A stretch of 64,000 bases of DNA. It comes from Coptis chinensis (taxonomy: Eukaryota > Streptophyta > Magnoliopsida > Ranunculales > Ranunculaceae). How positions within the stretch are numbered: position 1 is the stretch's first letter; each line of letters begins with the position of its first letter. Positions 44,450 to 56,633 of this stretch are shown piece after piece. The stretch covers positions 54,461,501 to 54,525,500 of the forward strand of contig CM027378.1 in the NCBI GenBank assembly GCA_015680905.1, written 5' to 3'. The notes beneath the pieces are model-generated. The model saw only the letters and a program-made list of their open reading frames with translations, had not been told where the DNA came from and did not search any database. Position numbers and translations under genes: made by a program.

Positions 44450-46708
44450 ATGACTCGAGTTCTTAAAATATTGCCGGAACAAAATTTTTAAGACCTCTTC
44501 TATTTTGATCTGTTTGAAGTGTACTTCAGGGCTGAGATCAGAAGAAGAGGATGGGAACCCTTGGTTTTATTGGAAGATGCGGCTTATTCTCCCTCTCTTA
44601 CTCTTTCGTTTTATAACTGCATGATTAGAGGCGTGGATGACCGTATTACGGTTGTTAAAGGTGGCCGCTCGCTGGAGCTCACCAAGGAGGTGGTGAGTGG
44701 AGTTATGGGGATTCCTCTAAAAGCTTATGTTCAGACTGAACAGTCCCCAAACAAAAAGACCATCGACTTGATGATGGTAGAGACACTTCTCGAGGGGGTT
44801 AAAAACCCCAAGTCTCACTGTGCTTATCGAGTTGGTGCACGAAAGAACCCCACTAGCAAGATCTCGATTGGGACGACCTACAACCCCGCTAGTCTCAGCC
44901 AAGCCTTTGGATATAGGTAAGGCGATGCTTCATCTTTTATGGATTCTTCAAGAGCAGAAGAACAACTTCTACATCATCTCCTTTATCTTTGAGCAACTCT
45001 ACAAACCGGAGAAGTCAACTTTCCCTTTACAAGTGCTGGTCACCAAGATCATGCCGCACTGGGGGTTCCAAGCCATAGATGCCCTAGTGGAGGTCAAGGA
45101 CGAGGCTACCACATGCCCTATCTATGCCCACCTACGTCCAAAAGTCATGGCTTCCACCAGAAGCCAGAGCGCAAGCATGCCCAACTGAGAAGGTGGATTA
45201 CTTTGCTGAAGATGTCACTCGACAGTTCACTCAGCCCATGGACGGAATTCACTTCCTCCATGGAGGCCAGAGGATTCTGCACTCATATCTCTGATAGGGT
45301 TACATACTAAAAGCATTACTTTTATATTAACTCTAATTCTTTATATTTTGAATGAGAACCATATGGGCAAATGTTATGCATATTATATATGTTATTAGTT
45401 ATATGCATGTGTCTAATACTTTATGTTGTAGATGATATGGTGTGAACACACAGAATATCATATCATCAGTACCTTATAAAGTGTAAGTAATTGTTCACAA
45501 CCTAGATGGATTTGGACAAACCATTAGTACGGTTGTAGTATAATCTGGTATTAGTCTATCTTGACTATAGGATTACACTAGTACACTTTGTGTGTATTGA
45601 ACAGGACCAAGTGAGGTTGTTTCTCCTTATACTGACTATATAAGAGAACAAACGCCTCTGTTATTATGGATGTTTGTCCTCCTAATCCGGATATAATAAC
45701 GGGCACTTACATGCATTGTACATTGCTTTAAATCATCAATGAGTTAGATTTATTTGTGAATCAACAAACTCGATGGATTGGGTAATGACATTGTATGTAA
45801 GGTGTGCTGTTGATTATAGAAGGAATCCGTGTCCCGCAAGAAGTCGGGTTGATGATGTCCCCTTGAGGAGCTCAAAAAGATTGTCATGTAAACCCTGTAG
45901 GTGGATTTATTCTGACATGACAATGAGGTTGAGTGGTACTACTCAAGGACATAAGAAGTTGATTAATGTAGTTGTCAGTAACTTGACTTAATCAACGGAC
46001 ATTCGATATCTTAAACATGGGGAGATCAACGAGCATATAATATGGAGCCCATAAACGCTGACACGTAATTTGGGATTAGGGCGGTAGTGCAACAATGGCC
46101 TTTAGTGGAATAAGCCATTTGTTGACGGACTTGGGCCGTATGTTCTAGGCGAACATGGGAAGCCCCAGCCCGTCAGGAGGCCCAACCCTAATTTCTCCTC
46201 ATGGTCCCTGTTGTAGCCTATAAATAGAATACTTTTTCTCTCTGGCCAAAATTCACTATTCATTGTTCTGAAAAAGAGGCAAGAAAAGTAGATATAAATT
46301 CGTTTCGGATCTTGAGAGAAAGAAGGGGATTGGTAGATCGTTGCCCACACAACGTCCAATCTGTTCTAAAGGAATACAACAGAAAATCAAGGGGTTGATT
46401 TCGGATTTGATAAAGCTTGGATTCTCAGAGTTATCTAAAACCGATTCTCAAAGGTATGTTTTCCAATCACAAATCGTGGACACCCATTAATTCCGCTGCG
46501 CGTGGTGTTCACGGTTTGTAAAAATATTTTCATTCTGAATAACGGTTCCTACAATCTCCACCAGCTCAGGGAAACTCAGGGTAACATCATAGCGGAACAA
46601 CATACCCTTATAGAGGAGTAGTGGACCTTCCAGCAGGATCATCGACGTTTGTAGCACAATGTCACTAGAACACTGCAGAGCATCAGGGACGCGCTCTCGT
46701 GTAGTGAT
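44450..46708 (+). pseudogene. env-position ORF X of element G, split by E2
   Basis: The ATG starts MTRVLKILPEQNF, followed at once by TAA (44489-44491). The same frame then gives DLFYFDLFEVYF, GWEPLVLLEDAAYSPSLTL and VVSGVMGIPL. A frame change near 44900 leads to LHLLWILQEQKNNFYI and PHWGF. At 45291 solo LTR E2 interrupts; 46559-46708 continues with a polar helical tail. GWEPL and YSPSL have close counterparts in Y of M (GWEPL, YSPTL). The end is lost at the J junction. Confidence 0.75.
45292..46553 (-). repeat. solo LTR E2 (1262 bp) with duplication ATCTC
   Basis: On the minus strand the repeat starts TGTAGGAACCGTTATTC at 46553 and ends ATGTAACCCTATCA at 45292. ATCTC flanks both sides (45287-45291 and 46554-46558). 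It matches E1 along its length. TATA-like CCTATAAATAGAAT-type sequence lies near 46214-46230 on the minus strand. No internal region is attached. Confidence 0.95.
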
Positions 46709-47584
46709 TGAAGCTTTAGTATTGGTGGAAGTATACTTCAAAAGAGTTTAGAAGTTGAGGTTCATCCTAAATTGTTTAGAGTTTGAGTGAGGGAGATAAA
46801 AGAAGAAAGGTAGACTCTTGAATATTATAATGGTTCTAAGCTAATGAACTTGAAACCTGTGATTGTTGATTAAAATGACATTAAAATATGAAAGGAAGAT
46901 TGATTAAAACATTGAAATGAAACAAGCAAACAAGATGAAGATTGAAACAAAGAACAATAACAAGTAGGTTGAAATAAAGGAAATGAAATAACAAGCTGAT
47001 TGAAAATAAAGGAAATAAAATAACAAGAAATTAAAAACATAAATTGAAAAAAAAACAAGAAAAAAAACAAACTAAATGGTTTAAATCCTAAGATAATGGA
47101 TGAGTTTTCTCTCCTTTGCTTTTTGTTTATATACCCCTACTTTTTCCATTTACAAATTTGCCCTCATCCATTCTAAACTAGACACCTCACCCCTTTCACT
47201 TTCGCTTTTGCTTTTGCTTTATGGGTGCCTTCTTGACCAAGATGGGTTTAGGGATAAGTCATCATAATTTGAGATAAGGGCATCCATCTTTGGTATTCTG
47301 ATTTGAGTCCTTTGACTGTTGACTTTAACCGTTGACTTTGACAGTTGACTTTGACCGGTTGACTTGATTTTTTCAGCAGTTTTCCATAGCAGCTACTGGT
47401 CTTCATAATAAGCGTGATTAAAACTCTTTTTGGTGCTAAGACGTAGTTTCTATGATAAGTGGTCTGAAATACTTTTTAACCTGGAAAAGGCAGTAAAAGC
47501 TATGAGTTGTCTTTCCGTTAAGCGTAAGAGGGACTGTAATGCAGCAAAATACGAGTAATAAAATGCACATTTGGGAGCTAATCA
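46709..47584 (-). repeat. 3' LTR of element J (type D, 876 bp)
   Basis: On the minus strand it starts TGATTAGCTCCCAAATG at 47584 and ends ACTAAAGCTTCA at 46709. It matches F's LTR (20844-21174 joined to 22646-23175). It shows the empty site of the solo LTR at 21175-22640. GTGAT (46704-46708) is a candidate target duplication without a visible partner. Confidence 0.9.
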
Positions 47585-48002
47585 CCACCCCCAAATAGCA
47601 TCTTTCTTGTCCTCAAGCAAGGATGAGAGAAAAAACTAAAATCATAAATGAATGATTTATTATACGCTATGCTAATCTCATTTCGCAGAGTGCGATTGCA
47701 TTGACCATATGCAACAAAGCCTTAAACTACTAGGACTTCCCTAGTGGACGAGCTTTAAGCCTCGTGAGAGTTTTCCAGTGAAGGTACTCACAAACTTCTT
47801 CTATTTAGTATAAATGGTCTTTTTTCCTTATTTATTCTCATAAGTTCATACATCTCATTAGCGGTGAATAAGGACAAGCTCTTTTGAACTCAGAATATTT
47901 AAGCATCTAAAGATAATTGTAAAAAACATGAGCAATGAAATGCAAAAGCCGAGTTATTTCCGATGCTTTTGGAAAGCTTCTTTAAAATGGGTTCTCACAA
48001 GG
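47585..48002 (-). other. polypurine tract and 3' noncoding region of J, first part
   Basis: On the minus strand TTGAGGACAAGAAAG and ATTTGGGGGTGG stand directly before the LTR. The conserved block with CTCGTGAGAGTTTTCC (minus-strand partner CTCACGAGGC) lies at 47760-47776. Confidence 0.7.
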
Positions 48003-49329
48003 GTGCACTACTAAAAAAATGGCTTTTTATGGTAGATTTTAGCTATCATGAAATACATATCATGACACTTTCTGATTGAAAAATTAGTCGTCATTACTGA
48101 GGATGTCATAAAAAGTCAACCACAACCGTCATTAAAATTAAGACGGTTCATAGAAAGGCGTCTTAAAAGTTCCTCCCATTATATATTAGTCTTTAAAATG
48201 TCATAGTAGGTAAATTTTATTATGACACCTCATATGTAACCGTCATAAATTATAGTTATAACAGTTAAGAAATTAACAATATTTTCTAACATTTCACGCT
48301 AGAACCGTCAAGAAATGCCCATTGACTACTGTGGAACCATCATTTTTTAGAAGTAAAATATGCCAACAAATAGTTTACACTATGATAGTTCTTCTAAAAC
48401 CATCATCTAATTATTATTATTTAAAAAAAAAATTATTTTATTTGTATTATTATTATATTTTTCCTGCCAAAAATACTACATAATAACCTACTGCATAATA
48501 ACTTCTAATTCAATTCCTAACCTGTAAACTTATTTCCCAATAAAACAACTATAAAATTCTCAAAAATAAAACTAGAACATCCACAGTAACTTCAACCCCA
48601 TGAATTGCATTGCCAAATGAAACCAAAACATGACAGAAAACTTTTCCATTTCTGAATTTATTAGTAGCATAACAGTAAAAAGAAGACAAAAATTCGATTA
48701 CATTTGTCCACATGTACATATCCTAGTTAAAAGTACATGTTAAACCTAATGCATCTAAAAAATAGAGCTTTCGATATTCTAACTAACAAAAGAAGCTTTC
48801 CACCATTTGACTCTCATTTGAACCTAAAGAAGTTTTCCACGGTAAGACTCTTTCAACCGAAAATCTTGTCCAAACCTAGCTAAAACAAACAAAGGTAATA
48901 ACAAATGGGTTAGTTTGTTTCTATAAGAAAAAGTGTAATAATCAATTAATCAATTATATAATACTTAAAATCAGCAAAAAACTGAAAAAAATAATTAAAA
49001 AATATTCATCAATGCAAATAATGCACCATACATGGTAAATAACCCTTATAGTAGCGTTGATGACAAAATATTCGATCTTCACTTAAAACTGCAGATCGGT
49101 TATCCCATTCCATGGAATAAAATCTAATGAAACAAATACCTAAATGTGTTTCTAAACATGGAATCCATACTTAGTATGCCTAACTGGGAACTAATTCTTA
49201 ACTAAATATGCAATATCAGGTCATGAAACTTATGTGGACAGTCAAAAGTCACAACCCAATTTCCGTATAATTAAAAAAGATAATAGTCATACACGGTTCG
49301 ATCTTAATCTCAAGTTGTATTAGTTCATG

Positions 49330-50224
49330 CCTGCTACTTGTTCCTTAGGCTTCAACAAGTCAAGCAAAAAGAGTTAAGATGAACTTGATGCCCTGTAAGA
49401 GTTCCAAACAGAATCAAAGTTGTAGCAATTACAGTTTCCCTTGGTTTAATTTAGTCAAGAAGTTCCAGGAAAAACTTGGGTGCGTAATAATAAATACACT
49501 ACAACAATATGCGATTACCAATTATACATATAAATGCTTCAGTATGTAATAAGGCAATAACTTCAATTATATATATCAACTTTAATACTTGTAAATATAT
49601 CAAAATTTCTTCAACTGTCTTCCAACTTTCCTCGAGCTGTTCGAACAATATTCACAAAATGAGAAGATTATGAATGTGTTCCCAACTATATATGTGTACC
49701 ATTCACAGGTCTCATAATCCCCAAAACCACAATTAAGATAATTTATTTGTAATATAGAGTACAATAGATCACTAACCCAAATTGAACTCTGATGGTTCTG
49801 TCTCAATCTGACTGAAAAAGACCTTGCACCCATTGCTCCATAATTATGTGTCTATAATTAACAAAACAAAATCCAAATAAATTAAATCAACCAGTAGTTA
49901 TCTATCATCTTTGAGAGAAAAAGCTATAACATTGCATGGAAAATTGGGAGTTATCAGATAATTAGCTTTTAGCAAAACAAGTCATCGTCAATCTCAAAAT
50001 GTTTGTTGTACATCTTTTGCTGCTCTTCAACTTTGTTGCTAGCTATTAGGAATTTATTTAAACAGATCATATGCACTTGCCCCAGAACAATATAAATAGC
50101 GAAACAATGATATGTTGCATTATATTGGTGAGAAAGCCAAAGAATATAACCAACCATTAAACCCCTTGAGGAAAGCTTGACTTCGCTGCTGCTCCTTTGT
50201 CGAGATTTTGTCACGTTCGCTCAT
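49330..50224 (-). other. possible captured gene fragment inside the CACTA element
   Basis: On the minus strand an ATG at 50224 starts MSERDKISTKEQQRSQAFL, ending near a possible donor at about 50155. Further exon-like pieces with AG/GT borders can be read: VEEQQKMYNKHFEIDDD (about 50035-49980), QIETEPSEFNL after TTTTTCAG (about 49800-49770), LEESWKTVEEILIYL after CGAACAG (about 49632-49585), and a last piece after CTTACAG near 49400. Together they look like remnants of a cellular gene with introns. I do not recognise it. Frame continuity between the pieces was not checked. Confidence 0.35.
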
Positions 50225-50833
50225 TTCCCCTTCCTTCTGGAGACCAAACCATTGAATTTAAAATAAGAAAAGTGAAACTTTTTTGATCTCGTTAATTTGA
50301 AGATTGGTATGAGTAGGATATCAATAATGGAATTTTGTTTTTACCAACTATAAAAAGGAGAACATATGTGTAAAGATTTAAATTTTTTGATGGAAGGGTG
50401 AGAGAAATGAGCTTGTGAGGAAGGCGAAAGGAAAAGGGATAAACTAAAATCATCAGGGAATGTGAGAGAGGGACACTGGAAATTAAATTTAGGTTCAATA
50501 ATTTTTTTTTTGTGTGAAGCTAGGCAAGCCGAACCTTACCCTTCAGTCTACGAGTCTATCTTGGCATACGTACATTTGACGGTTCACGTTTTTTTTTTCC
50601 TGTTTTTTTTCATTGATAATCTTTGATGGTTCATTGGGCATTGACTCAATTAAAGATTGGAATATGACAAACCTGTCATGCATGAAGTTTTTGTAGCAAC
50701 ATAACTTGACTTGATGGTTCCTCAATAAAAGTCACAAAATTCTATATATTGTTTTAGAAATATTAGATTAGACAATTTTTCACATGACACTTGTCAAAAA
50801 AAATACAAAAATTAGACACGGAATATAAAAAGA

Positions 50834-51140
50834 GTCAAGAATTTTATGATGGTTGACTTACAATCGTCAACAACATTTGACATCAAGCGTTATAAATATG
50901 ATGATAAGTTACAATTACTAGACACTTCCACTAAAAAAGTCAAGAACTTTATGATGGCTGACTTAAAACAGTCAACCTTTGATATCAAGCGTCATAAAGA
51001 GGATGATAAATTAGAATTACTAGACACATACCTTGACACTTCTACAAAAAGAGTCAAGAAATTTATGATGGGTGACCTAAAACCGTCAACATTTGACATC
51101 AAGTGTCATAAAGAAAATGCCAAGTTACAAATAATGACAG
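50834..51140 (+). repeat. subterminal tandem repeats of the CACTA element, in frame
   Basis: Three units begin GTCAAGAA at 50834, 50939 and 51053, spaced 105 and 114 bp. Both spacings are multiples of three. An open frame (50846-51220) reads through all three and gives FMMVDL, FMMADL and FMMGDL followed by TFDIKR, TFDIKR and TFDIKC. Subterminal repeats are usual binding sites for CACTA transposase. A coding role would be unusual. Confidence 0.75.
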
Positions 51141-51206
51141 CTTATAGGAAAGCCATCAAGGAAAAAAAATTAGTCGTCATAAAAAGTCCTTTTTTTAGTA
51201 GTGGTG

Positions 51207-52463
51207 TGTTGCAATCATAACTCTCTGATAGCTTCACTCAAGGTCCATTCTCTCAAGTGCAGTGGGCACTTATATTACTTGCATACTCAAATGACATCCA
51301 AAGGAATCGATTGATCATGCTTGCCACTTACTATCACACCATCCTATTCCTAATCGAGTTAGAAGTCTTTTATTAGGAGTTACGAGGCTAGGGCGATGGT
51401 TTAAAAAGAAAAAGGAAGAGAAAAACAAAATCTGATAAGATGAGAAACTGGGTCTTCATGATACTTGTAACCAGAGAAGAACCTCATTTTGTTCTTTTGC
51501 TTCCGAATTGTGATACATTTTTTTAGCCCTTTGGCTTTGTGACTCCATATGATTTTGAATTTTGGGAGTTCTAACTTTTCTTTTGATTATTTTTGTTTTT
51601 GATATCATCTCCTTTTGATTTTGAATTTTTGGGAGATTCGATTTTTGTTTTATTACTATTTTTTTTTTTTGACTCCTTTGAATTTTTGGATGGGTCTTTC
51701 TTTTTTTTTTCTTTTTCTTTTTGAAGCAAATAACTGTTCTGTTTTTATACAAGGTCTTCTCTTCTCTTTTTTTGATAACCATCCACTTTTCAACTTATCA
51801 GCTGGGTAAGCTTTTTATTGTGTTGTGATAGGTTAGAAATTATTGGTGAATAATAAAAAGGCTTTTAGAAAGGTGAAGGCTCAAGAGGGCTAACTAGAGG
51901 AAAACTATCTTTTTAGGTTTTTAATTATATAACATTTAGCTATATCGATCCAAAAAGAGCCTAAATTCCCTCATAGGGTATGGCGTGGTGATCAAGCAAG
52001 TGGACGTGTGGTCTTTCTATCTGGACATCCTTTGTGTCATCACTCAATAATCATTCAGATGAGGCTTTTGGCTAGATTCTCATAGGATATGGAACTTAAT
52101 TGTTCTAACCTTGGCTTCAGAAACTCACTGCTATATACACACAAATGATGATGCATACCATTCATGAAAAGATGCAGAAACTATTGTACGTATATTAGTC
52201 TAAGTACAAAAACAAGTCCTCACTCTATTGCTATAATGAGACTTCTAAACTTTTTATTCATCATAGAAAAAAGAAACAAGACCTTTTAATACTAAACGGA
52301 AAAATATTTTTGGTCTTTCTCGAAAAAAACTTAGAAAGGAAGAAATATACTATTATATATACTATATAGAAAATGTTTTGTTTTTGCAAAATGTTATTAT
52401 ACAAACTTTATGATAGAACTATGCTTTGTCCTCAAAGTATGAAGAAATAAGGAAAGAGATTGC
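51207..52463 (-). other. 3' noncoding region of J, second part
   Basis: This part matches the 3' noncoding region of K (54000-55130). It includes TGCAGTGGGCAC (51258-51269), the segment ATATCGATCCAAAAAGAGCC (51943-51962) and the module-end motif CTTTGTCCTCAAAGTATG (52424-52441). T-rich low-complexity DNA lies at 51590-51725. ATTGC at 52459-52463 is the left duplication of K. Confidence 0.65.
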
Positions 52464-53507
52464 TGATAACCGTAAAAATAATAGAATCCTAAATATTAAT
52501 GCTACAAGAACACTAATACGTAATCCAACTGTTCTTACGTTTAAATCAATTCTTCTTACTCTCAAAACAAAATCATGCAATACAACGAGTAAGGATTCGT
52601 TCCACTCTTAAACCTTCAAGACTTAAATAGAATTCAATTGATCCAACACAAGGAACAATGGTGAGAGTGATGTGTTTGGTGTTTAAACTAAAACTAATTA
52701 TAAATTTAAGACAACTAAATCTAAAGATTCTAACTTTATGAAATTTAACAAACAATAATTAAAATCTAACATCAATAACTACGAAATGACTAACAACCAA
52801 GAAATGAAATTAGATCTAAGCAATAGATAAATGACAAAAATCGAATTTGATCAATAATAAACTACTTGATTTATCTAATGAAGCAATAACAATATTTTAA
52901 TACTTTAAATTAAAACAAGGGAAATAAAAACTAATAAAAATGGAGATTCAAAACTAGATCTAGATCTAAAAACTAATCTATATCTATCTTTTTCTAACCC
53001 TAAACTCCATTAACATTAGCTTCCTAACCTAACTGCCCTCTGGCTGCCATTAACACTGAGTCAAGCTTTTGTTTTTATACTTCCAGATCCAAAAATCGTG
53101 CATGGGCTTGGAGCCATGTTTTGGGCCAGGGAATCAGGCCCAAAACCCAATTCTTTCAGTCCAAAAAGGCCTCTTCAGCTGCAGTTGGCTTCCACAGACT
53201 TTTCGTCCACTTCTGCTCCTCTGATTGGGTCAAGGCTTAGACTATTGCAAAGCTCTTTCCGAGCCGGTCGTTTTGACATAAGGTAGGCCTCAATCCGAGG
53301 TCTGAGTCCAAAGATATGGCATTCGGAAGTTCTGCTGACTTTTGCTCCTTTATCTCGCTAAAGTGGCACATTTTCGCACATAATGGACTTTGAAGCCTCG
53401 AAATGCATAAAACACGTAATCGGTATTAACTCTTACTTATTATTCACATAATTGGTCTAACATTATGATTATTAAGGGGTTAAAACTACAGTTTTGGGCT
53501 CTTATCA
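52464..53507 (-). repeat. 3' LTR of element K (1044 bp)
   Basis: On the minus strand it starts TGATAAGAGCCCAAAAC at 53507 and ends TTTTTACGGTTATCA at 52464. TATAAAAA lies at 53072-53079. It is type A with a shorter middle than M's LTR. Confidence 0.9.
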
Positions 53508-53545
53508 AACCACCCCCAAACAACATTTTGCTTGTCCTCAAGCAA
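53508..53545 (-). promoter_or_regulatory. polypurine tract of element K
   Basis: On the minus strand TTGAGGACAAGCAAAATG is followed by TTGTTTGGGGGTGGTT directly before the LTR. The same two-part motif ends elements A, J and L. Confidence 0.85.
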
Positions 53546-55327
53546 AGATGAGAAATTAGAATAAGTGACCAAAAATGGAGTTCTAACTACTCTCGTTTCG
53601 CTGAGTGCGATTGCATTGACCATATGCAACAAGGCCTTAAACCACTAGGAATTCCCTAGTGGACGAAGTTATAGCCTCGTGAGAGTTTTCCAGTGAAGGT
53701 ACTCACAAACTTCATCTATACTACAACGACTAAGAAATAAAACTATTGTTTTCTCCTTCATGTCTCAACTATCTATACATCTCACTAGCAAATACATAAG
53801 AATATATAACCCAGTCAGAACCCTAAGCTAATATATGCATAATAATCAATCATCTAAAATAAACATATATACAATGAGTAATGCTATGAAATGCTTAGCA
53901 GGTCCGTTTATGAAAACTCGGAATAGCGTCCTTAAGTAGGTCCTCATATAAAAGTCAAGACAAAAATCACTCGATTTTTCCGCTCAGTTTAAGCTACTCC
54001 GGTGTGTGCAGTGGGCACACTTTACCTTACAATCTCAATGACAAACAAGGAAGCCGGAGTCGATCAAACACATCTGCCACTTACTATCCCACTAAACCTA
54101 TTCCTAATTGAGCTAGAGGTCTTTATTAGGTGTTGGGGGATTAGGAGATGGTTTAAGAAGGAAGGAAATGGATATTCAAAAAGGACAAGTCTGAGATAAT
54201 AGAGTCTTCATATTATGTAACTAGAGAAACCTTGTTATTTACTTTTGCTTCTACACTTTGTTTCCATCCTTAGCCATATATTTTTTTTTTCTTTTCTTTT
54301 GGCTTTTGACTCCCTTTTATTCTATTTTTGGAGTTTTGATTTATTTCTCTTTTTCTTTTTCTTTGGATGGAAACTTCTTTTCTTTATTTCCTAAAGCAAC
54401 TAACTAATTTTTGTTTACACAGGTTTTTCTCTTCTTCTTTCTTCATCATTCTATTCTCAGACTTATTCTAAATTGGGTAGGTTGATTTATTTTTTTTTTT
54501 TTTGTTTTGTTTTTGTAATGGGTAAAGGAATTGTGGTTTATGGAAGGGCTAATGAAAGGCTCGATGGGGCTTAACTAGCTTAAAAATATACTTAGGTCAG
54601 AATTTCTAGCTATATCGATCCAAAAAGGGCCTAAATTCTCGCTTTTTAGGATATGGCATAGTGATCAAGCAAGTGGACGTGTGATTTTCTATCCGGATTT
54701 TACTTCTCCCTTGTGTCATTTCTCAAATATTTCGCTCATATAAGGCTTTTAGGCTATATTCTCACAGGATTTGTAGAATAAGTACTCTAGCCTAGATTTC
54801 AGAAACTTACTACTAACAATCATAGATACTCATGTAATATATTTATAGATAGATGCAAAGATTATTACCTACATATTAACCTAAGTTTCTAACAATTATT
54901 CTGATGCAAAAGCTACGTGAGACTTCTAGATTGTTAAGAGCATAGAGAAAGAAAACAATACCAATATTCCTAAGTGTATAGCATAAACTTATTTATTTAT
55001 ATTTTTGAAATTTTTAACTTGAAAACAAATGCATATTAGACATATCTATATCCTAACATATGCCTTAATTACACGTGTTTCTATGCCCCCAAACAAGAAG
55101 AATGCTTTGTCCTCAAAGCATTTAAATAAAGAGGGTAGAAAAATACCATGGAAATGCGTGAAATTCTGGAACATCTGCAAAACAAGGTTAGAATATACTA
55201 ATATAGAAAATAAAAAAAACTGACGCAACTCTATAAGAGTTCCACCCATTATGGGGTTAACAAAATTAAATTGCTTGGGACATAAGCATAAAGAATCGAA
55301 ACTAAAAACTTACCTCCACTCCAGCGT
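53546..55327 (-). other. 3' noncoding region of K
   Basis: No gene is supported. The module-end motif CTTTGAGGACAAAGCAT with TTGTTTGGGGGC lies at about 55086-55125 (minus strand), just after ORF Y. The conserved CTCACGAGGCTATAAC block is at 53672-53687. Low-complexity T-rich DNA is at 54270-54370. Confidence 0.6.
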
Positions 55328-56113
55328 TTACTCGTCATCCTCCTCTTCTATAAAGAAGTGAGGTTCCTTCAAGATCCCTGCCATGCCATTATAATTTGCC
55401 AAGCTTGCCGCCATTTATCATCTACGGATCCTAACCTCGTTAAAGCGCCACTTGGTCGGATGGGGTGTAAGGTGCAACCCGATGAGGTTGTATCCTCCAC
55501 CCTTGCCAAGTCATTGCACGGAAAGATCGATAATATAATTGGTGGGTCTCACAATGTCGACCCCAACCCAATCCGTGAAACGGGCACAAAAATAGGAAAG
55601 AAACATAGCATAATACGGAATTAGAACAGGCATAAGAAGGTACTTATGCCTCATGCTATGGGCTCGAGCTAAACTAGACATCAAAGTTCGGGAAGGTCAT
55701 GGCACATACGCCCCGTGGCTAAAGCAAGGAAGACGCCGCAAGTGGCATCATTCACGTAAGAAAAATGCCATTCCCCTAAAATGTTTAGCATGATCCAAAA
55801 CATAACAGTTCCTATGTTCATGGACGGGCTACCAAGGGGCGACGTTATATTCCTCTTGGTCGACGATACGAAAATGCCCGCCCCATACGACTCATGCAAA
55901 ACTCATAAGTGTAGACATACATATTATCTACCCAATAGCACCATGGGTCTTGTATTTCAGCGGGCATAGCAAGTCCAAGAACAAATGCTAGCAAGAACCA
56001 TAAGCGGTTCCCAAAACCTTCGTGTGTGATCACTTCAAAAACCAAGCACCATAAGTAGTGCTTTGAAACAAATCTTTGAAAGACTGTTCAAGTATTATTA
56101 TAGGAGATGTCAT
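55328..56113 (-). pseudogene. env-position ORF Y of element K, broken
   Basis: The ATG (56111-56113) corresponds to that of M. Pieces in changing frames give FLLAFVLGLAMPAEIQDPW, then SMNIGTVMFWIMLNILGEW and FLALATGRMCHDL, followed by the acidic end before TAA at 55328. The blocks and order equal those of Y in M. Several frame changes lie between them. The hydrophobic MFWIMLNILG core is kept. Confidence 0.75.
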
Positions 56114-56633
56114 CTCGAACTACGCCTGGAACAACCTGCGAATGAACCGGGAACAACCCGCTGAAAAACTGGAATTTTTACGGTCGGTCGACGGAAGTCG
56201 GCGCGCCGGCTTCATTAACTAGGCGGCGAAGTCAGCTGCTGTGGTATTTAAATTCCAGTGTTTGAGCCGAAGTCGCGCTTTGGTATGAGGGCTGGTCGCT
56301 TCAGGTCCAAGAAGTCGAGGGTGGGTCGCGGCTTTCGGTATGAGGGCGGCCGTCGCTCGACAAAATTCTTCAAAAAGTAAAGTAAAAACGGCGACTCGAC
56401 AAAGCGCAGGCGCTTTCGTAAAACCGAAACCGGAGTTTAGAGCAAAAAGAAGGTAAAACTTGGAGTGGAAAACGTTTTTTTTTTTTACAAGGGAGCGAGG
56501 TGGGGGTAAGAATAGGAAGTTTAGTGATCAAGCATGGAAAAACCAAACACCCCACCCCCAAACAAATTTTTGAAAACAGGTTTGTAAAAATTTGTTTTAA
56601 AACGCGGGTCTTTTAAAGTCAGATTCCCTAGAC
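56114..56633 (-). other. K: spacer between tail domain and Y, GC-rich
   Basis: The spacer holds a PPT-like motif (minus strand TTTGTTTGGGGGTGGG, 56551-56566), the shared GGGAATCTGACTTTAAAAG signature (56611-56629) and GC-rich phrases at 56170-56430 (GAAGTCGCGC, GGTCGCGGC on either strand). ORF X, which stands here in M, is missing. Confidence 0.6.

Larger units (their letters stand above)
41211..46708 (+). mobile_element. Athila-like element G: gag and ORF X, no protease, RT or integrase
   Basis: G is the sister of F. It has no PBS or leader: the LTR remnant at 41210 joins within 15 bases to the gag ATG. After gag come the post-pol noncoding DNA, two hairpins, a short basic ORF and ORF X. 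X is split by solo LTR E2 and cut at 46708 by the LTR of element J. Confidence 0.75.
48006..51203. mobile_element. CACTA DNA transposon, non-autonomous, 3198 bp, duplication GTG
   Basis: The left end is CACTACTAAAAAAATGGCTT and the right end, read inward, is CACTACTAAAAAAAGGACTT. They form inverted termini of the CACTA type. GTG flanks both sides (48003-48005 and 51204-51206), the 3-bp duplication usual for this group. Both ends carry subterminal repeats with CCGTCA and TGACGG-like phrases. No transposase is recognised, so it would need help from another copy. It sits in the 3' noncoding DNA of J, which continues directly across the insertion. Confidence 0.95.
46709..52463 (-). mobile_element. 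element J (type D LTR), 3' part
   Basis: The minus-strand element consists of a 3' LTR, a polypurine tract and 3' noncoding DNA homologous to that of A and K. It is interrupted by a CACTA element and then by K. Its coding part was not found. Its LTR is of the same type as the 5' LTR of F. Confidence 0.7.

Noticed and set aside
50834-51140. CRISPR-like spaced repeats
   Set aside because: Units are about 105-114 bp with diverged repeats at a CACTA end in plant DNA; they are subterminal transposon repeats.
52573-53286. Repeated small ORFs such as MHGLGAMFWARESGPK in several LTRs
   Set aside because: They recur because the LTR recurs; the reading lies antisense to the LTR promoter region and carries no domain.
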